Source of the DNA: Streptococcus pneumoniae
Lineage (GTDB): Bacteria > Bacillota > Bacilli > Lactobacillales > Streptococcaceae
Length of the DNA stretch: 64,000 bases
Direction of reading: 5' to 3'
Assembly (NCBI RefSeq): GCF_001113365.1
Contig: NZ_CKYA01000004.1
Span: forward strand, 104,034 to 168,033
Each line of letters opens with the position of its first letter. The stretch's first letter is position 1. Positions 62,060 through 64,000 of this stretch are shown here, one piece after another. The notes under the pieces are model-generated. The model was not told the origin of the DNA. It ran no database searches and worked only from the letters and a program-made list of their open reading frames with translations. The position numbers and the translations under genes were made by a program.

Positions 62060-64000
62060 CTAGACTTCTTCTTTGAGTTGACTGAGAACAGTCTTGATTT
62101 CAGAAATTAGTTCTGCTTCTTTTTGAGAATCTTTTTGATGGCTATCTACAAAGAGTCGTGCTTCATCAGCTAATTTCTTAGCCTTGTTTAGAACTTTTTT
62201 ATCCTTGTCGCTAGCCTCTAGCTCAACTACAAGCTGGTGCAATTCTCTTGAAAGCTTATCTAGTTGAGAGGATTTTTTACGAGCTACTGCAAAGAGGAGA
62301 GCTCCTAGAATAGAAAGAACTGCAGCTCCTAAGACACCATATAGAGGGACTTCTGTCTCATTTTTAGCTCCCTTGGTACTTTCTGCTTCTTTATTTAAGT
62401 TTGACGCAGACTGACTCTTATCAGCTGATGTGCCAGTTTGTAGAGAATTGAGAACCTGTCTAACTTTAGCAAGGAGATCTGCCAATTCTTGAGCTGTTAA
62501 GTTTTCATTAGCAAGAGCTGCTTGCGCCTCTCCCAAGATACGATGTGCTTCCTCAAGTACTTCAGGAGATAGACCTGCTAGATCTTGCAGGCGACGTTCT
62601 AGCTCCTCTACCAGAGTACGAAGTTCTGACTTGTCCACAGCCGATGGAATTGTACCTGTTTGGGAATTCCCTGCAAATCCAACGCTTCTACGAGCGCGGC
62701 GCGGAGGAGTTCTTCGATTTCTTGTAGCAGCTGGCGGATTCACAGGACTTGTCCCAGACTGATCTGTATCCGAAGGAGAAGCCAGTGTTTGACTACCATC
62801 CTTATCTTGACTAGACAGTCTTCGAACGTTAGCTTTAGCAATAGCCTCGGCTAGAATCTGATCCATGCTAGATAAAGCTTCTTGCTTCGCTCGATCGATT
62901 TCATCTTGTGTTTTGGCTTGATCAATTTTCTTAAGCGCATCTTGAAGAGCCTGCCTTACCTGATTTTTAGCAACATCTTTTTCAAATAGAGAAAGGTTGG
63001 CATTGTCGTCAATCACAGCAAGAGTAAGATTCGCTTTGCGTTCAACTTCTGCTGTCGCGTTCGTATGAGCGGTTGCTTTTGGACTGACTCTACTTAGTTC
63101 AGTATCAAACGTTTGTTTGGCATTATCAATCTCTGTTTGAGTTGATGCCGCATCAATCGCTTTCTTCGCTTTATCAAGAGCTGCTTCAACTTGTTGGTTC
63201 GCAGTTCTCTTCTCGTCATCTGTCAGATGTGCAATGCTATTGAAGCTGTTTTTCTTCTCGTTCGCTTTGCGTTCAACTTCTGCTGTCGCGTTCGTATGAG
63301 CGGTTGCTTTTGGACTGACTCTACTTAGTTCAGTATCAAACGTTTGTTTGGCATTATCAATCTCTGTTTGAGTTGATGCCGCATCAATCGCTTTCTTCGC
63401 TTTATCAAGAGCTGCTTCAACTTGTTGGTTCGCAGTTCTCTTCTCGTCATCTGTCAGATGTGCAATGCTATTGAAGCTGTTTTTCTTCTCGTTCGCTTTT
63501 GTCTGTAGTTCTTGCTTAGCCCCATCCCTATCAATTGGTGCTGTAGCTCTAACGCTATTTGTCGAGAATCCAGACTTCATTCCTTCACTGAATGTTTCAT
63601 CTGTTCCTTTCCTCACGTAGGCAACCACTACTCTGACATCTCCTTCGCCAAGTTTTGAATCTCGGTATTCAGGTGGAACAAAATTAAAAGTTCCAGAAAC
63701 GGAGACACGTGTCTTTGCTATAGTATGGTAGCCCTGAGCTTCATTGTTATAGCTATAAGGATTAGGTGAACCACCACGTACTAAATAAGCCATCAACTCA
63801 GCGCCATCTGGTGTGTTACCAGGTTCCGCTTTTACACCAATAGTTCCCGAAATTATCGGCTTAGTCTCGGCTTTACCTTCTAACTCCTTATTAGTTGTCG
63901 TAATCCTCGCATCAGGTAAAGGTCTAGCAATAGTTAGTGTAGTCTGATTTGTATTTCCTGAAGAATCTGTCGCAACAACCGTTACTCTGGTGTAACCATG
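62060..64000 (-). CDS. large surface protein with tandem repeats and cytoplasmic tail (5' end outside window)
   Basis: The frame stays open to the window edge, so the gene continues beyond; a start at 63796 or nearby is only an internal Met. Visible in order: a beta-sandwich segment (TVVATDSSGNTNQTTLTI), a second beta-rich domain, two perfect 77-residue DUF1542-like repeats and a third diverged one, a Ser/Pro/Arg-rich linker, a helical module VDKSELRTLVEELERRLQDL, a linker, one membrane span (YGVLGAAVLSILGALLFAVA), then RKK and about 70 charged residues. No LPXTG motif is present. The C-terminal module matches the 992-residue protein at 18435-21413. Confidence 0.85.
   Translation of the reverse strand, partial: HGYTRVTVVATDSSGNTNQTTLTIARPLPDARITTTNKELEGKAETKPIISGTIGVKAEPGNTPDGAELMAYLVRGGSPNPYSYNNEAQGYHTIAKTRVSVSGTFNFVPPEYRDSKLGEGDVRVVVAYVRKGTDETFSEGMKSGFSTNSVRATAPIDRDGAKQELQTKANEKKNSFNSIAHLTDDEKRTANQQVEAALDKAKKAIDAASTQTEIDNAKQTFDTELSRVSPKATAHTNATAEVERKANEKKNSFNSIAHLTDDEKRTANQQVEAALDKAKKAIDAASTQTEIDNAKQTFDTELSRVSPKATAHTNATAEVERKANLTLAVIDDNANLSLFEKDVAKNQVRQALQDALKKIDQAKTQDEIDRAKQEALSSMDQILAEAIAKANVRRLSSQDKDGSQTLASPSDTDQSGTSPVNPPAATRNRRTPPRRARRSVGFAGNSQTGTIPSAVDKSELRTLVEELERRLQDLAGLSPEVLEEAHRILGEAQAALANENLTAQELADLLAKVRQVLNSLQTGTSADKSQSASNLNKEAESTKGAKNETEVPLYGVLGAAVLSILGALLFAVARKKSSQLDKLSRELHQLVVELEASDKDKKVLNKAKKLADEARLFVDSHQKDSQKEAELISEIKTVLSQLKEEV
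63031..63492 (-). repeat. perfect tandem 231-bp coding repeat (2 copies)
   Basis: Units 63031-63261 and 63262-63492 read identically base for base, each encoding 77 residues from ERK/KANEKKNSF-type ends with VEAALDKAKKAIDAAS in the middle. Identity at silent positions shows recent duplication or gene conversion. Copy number probably varies between strains. Confidence 0.9.

Overview
The window is an ordinary low-GC streptococcal chromosome carrying several acquired cassettes. Gene content and order (ldh; vicR-vicK-vicX; mutY; fhs; coaB-coaC; niaX-niaR; uvrB; glnP-glnQ; zwf; ftsY; two HAD phosphatases; smc-rnc; guaC; leuABCD; cutC; topA; dprA), at least five BOX repeats, a ComX cin-box before dprA and a YSIRK signal peptide all point to the Streptococcus mitis/oralis/pneumoniae group. 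The backbone order matches what I remember of the pneumococcal chromosome. The cassettes suggest a commensal mitis-group strain rather than a typical pneumococcus, but the species cannot be fixed from this window.

Layout. 1-10.4 kb: ldh, a K+ channel, the essential VicRKX system, mutY, fhs and a coenzyme A module (coaB, coaC, probable pantothenate ECF component). 10.4-22.2 kb: niacin transporter niaX and repressor niaR with its operator, then a hot spot. Here a ribose operon (rbsR-K-D-A-C-B, minus strand) and a 992-residue YSIRK surface protein sit between three diverged copies of the niaR/NUDIX gene-end seam. 22.2-34.9 kb: a DUF2971 protein co-directional with uvrB, a CPBP protease, glutamine importer GlnPQ, zwf, ftsY and two Cof-type phosphatases. 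34.9-39.8 kb: a second acquired cassette wedged between smc and its former neighbour. It holds an IS200 relic, three paralogous Ser/Thr/Gly/Ala/Cys-rich precursor-like peptides, a small unknown protein, an ABC exporter whose permease has an in-frame stop, and an Rgg-type regulator. 39.8-49.7 kb: smc, rnc, tRNA-Arg(CCG), guaC, an McrBC type IV restriction system and a YrdC-domain protein. 49.7-54.9 kb: the leuA-leuB-DUF1294-leuC-leuD operon, preceded by a Leu-rich leader peptide, an attenuator and a CodY-like box. 54.9-64 kb: YjbR-like protein, cutC, DUF454, topA, DUF389, BOX repeats, dprA, and the 3' part of a second surface protein with perfect 231-bp tandem repeats.

Most notable: (i) the peptide cassette at 36.2-39.6 kb, which looks like a decaying RiPP/bacteriocin-type locus with no modification enzyme nearby; (ii) two surface proteins that lack LPXTG and share a C-terminal module of helical segment, one membrane span and about 70 cytoplasmic residues; (iii) a G8 tract inside a putative promoter spacer of one of them; (iv) duplicated gene ends bordering both acquired regions; (v) a cysteine-free MutY and two probably leaderless genes.
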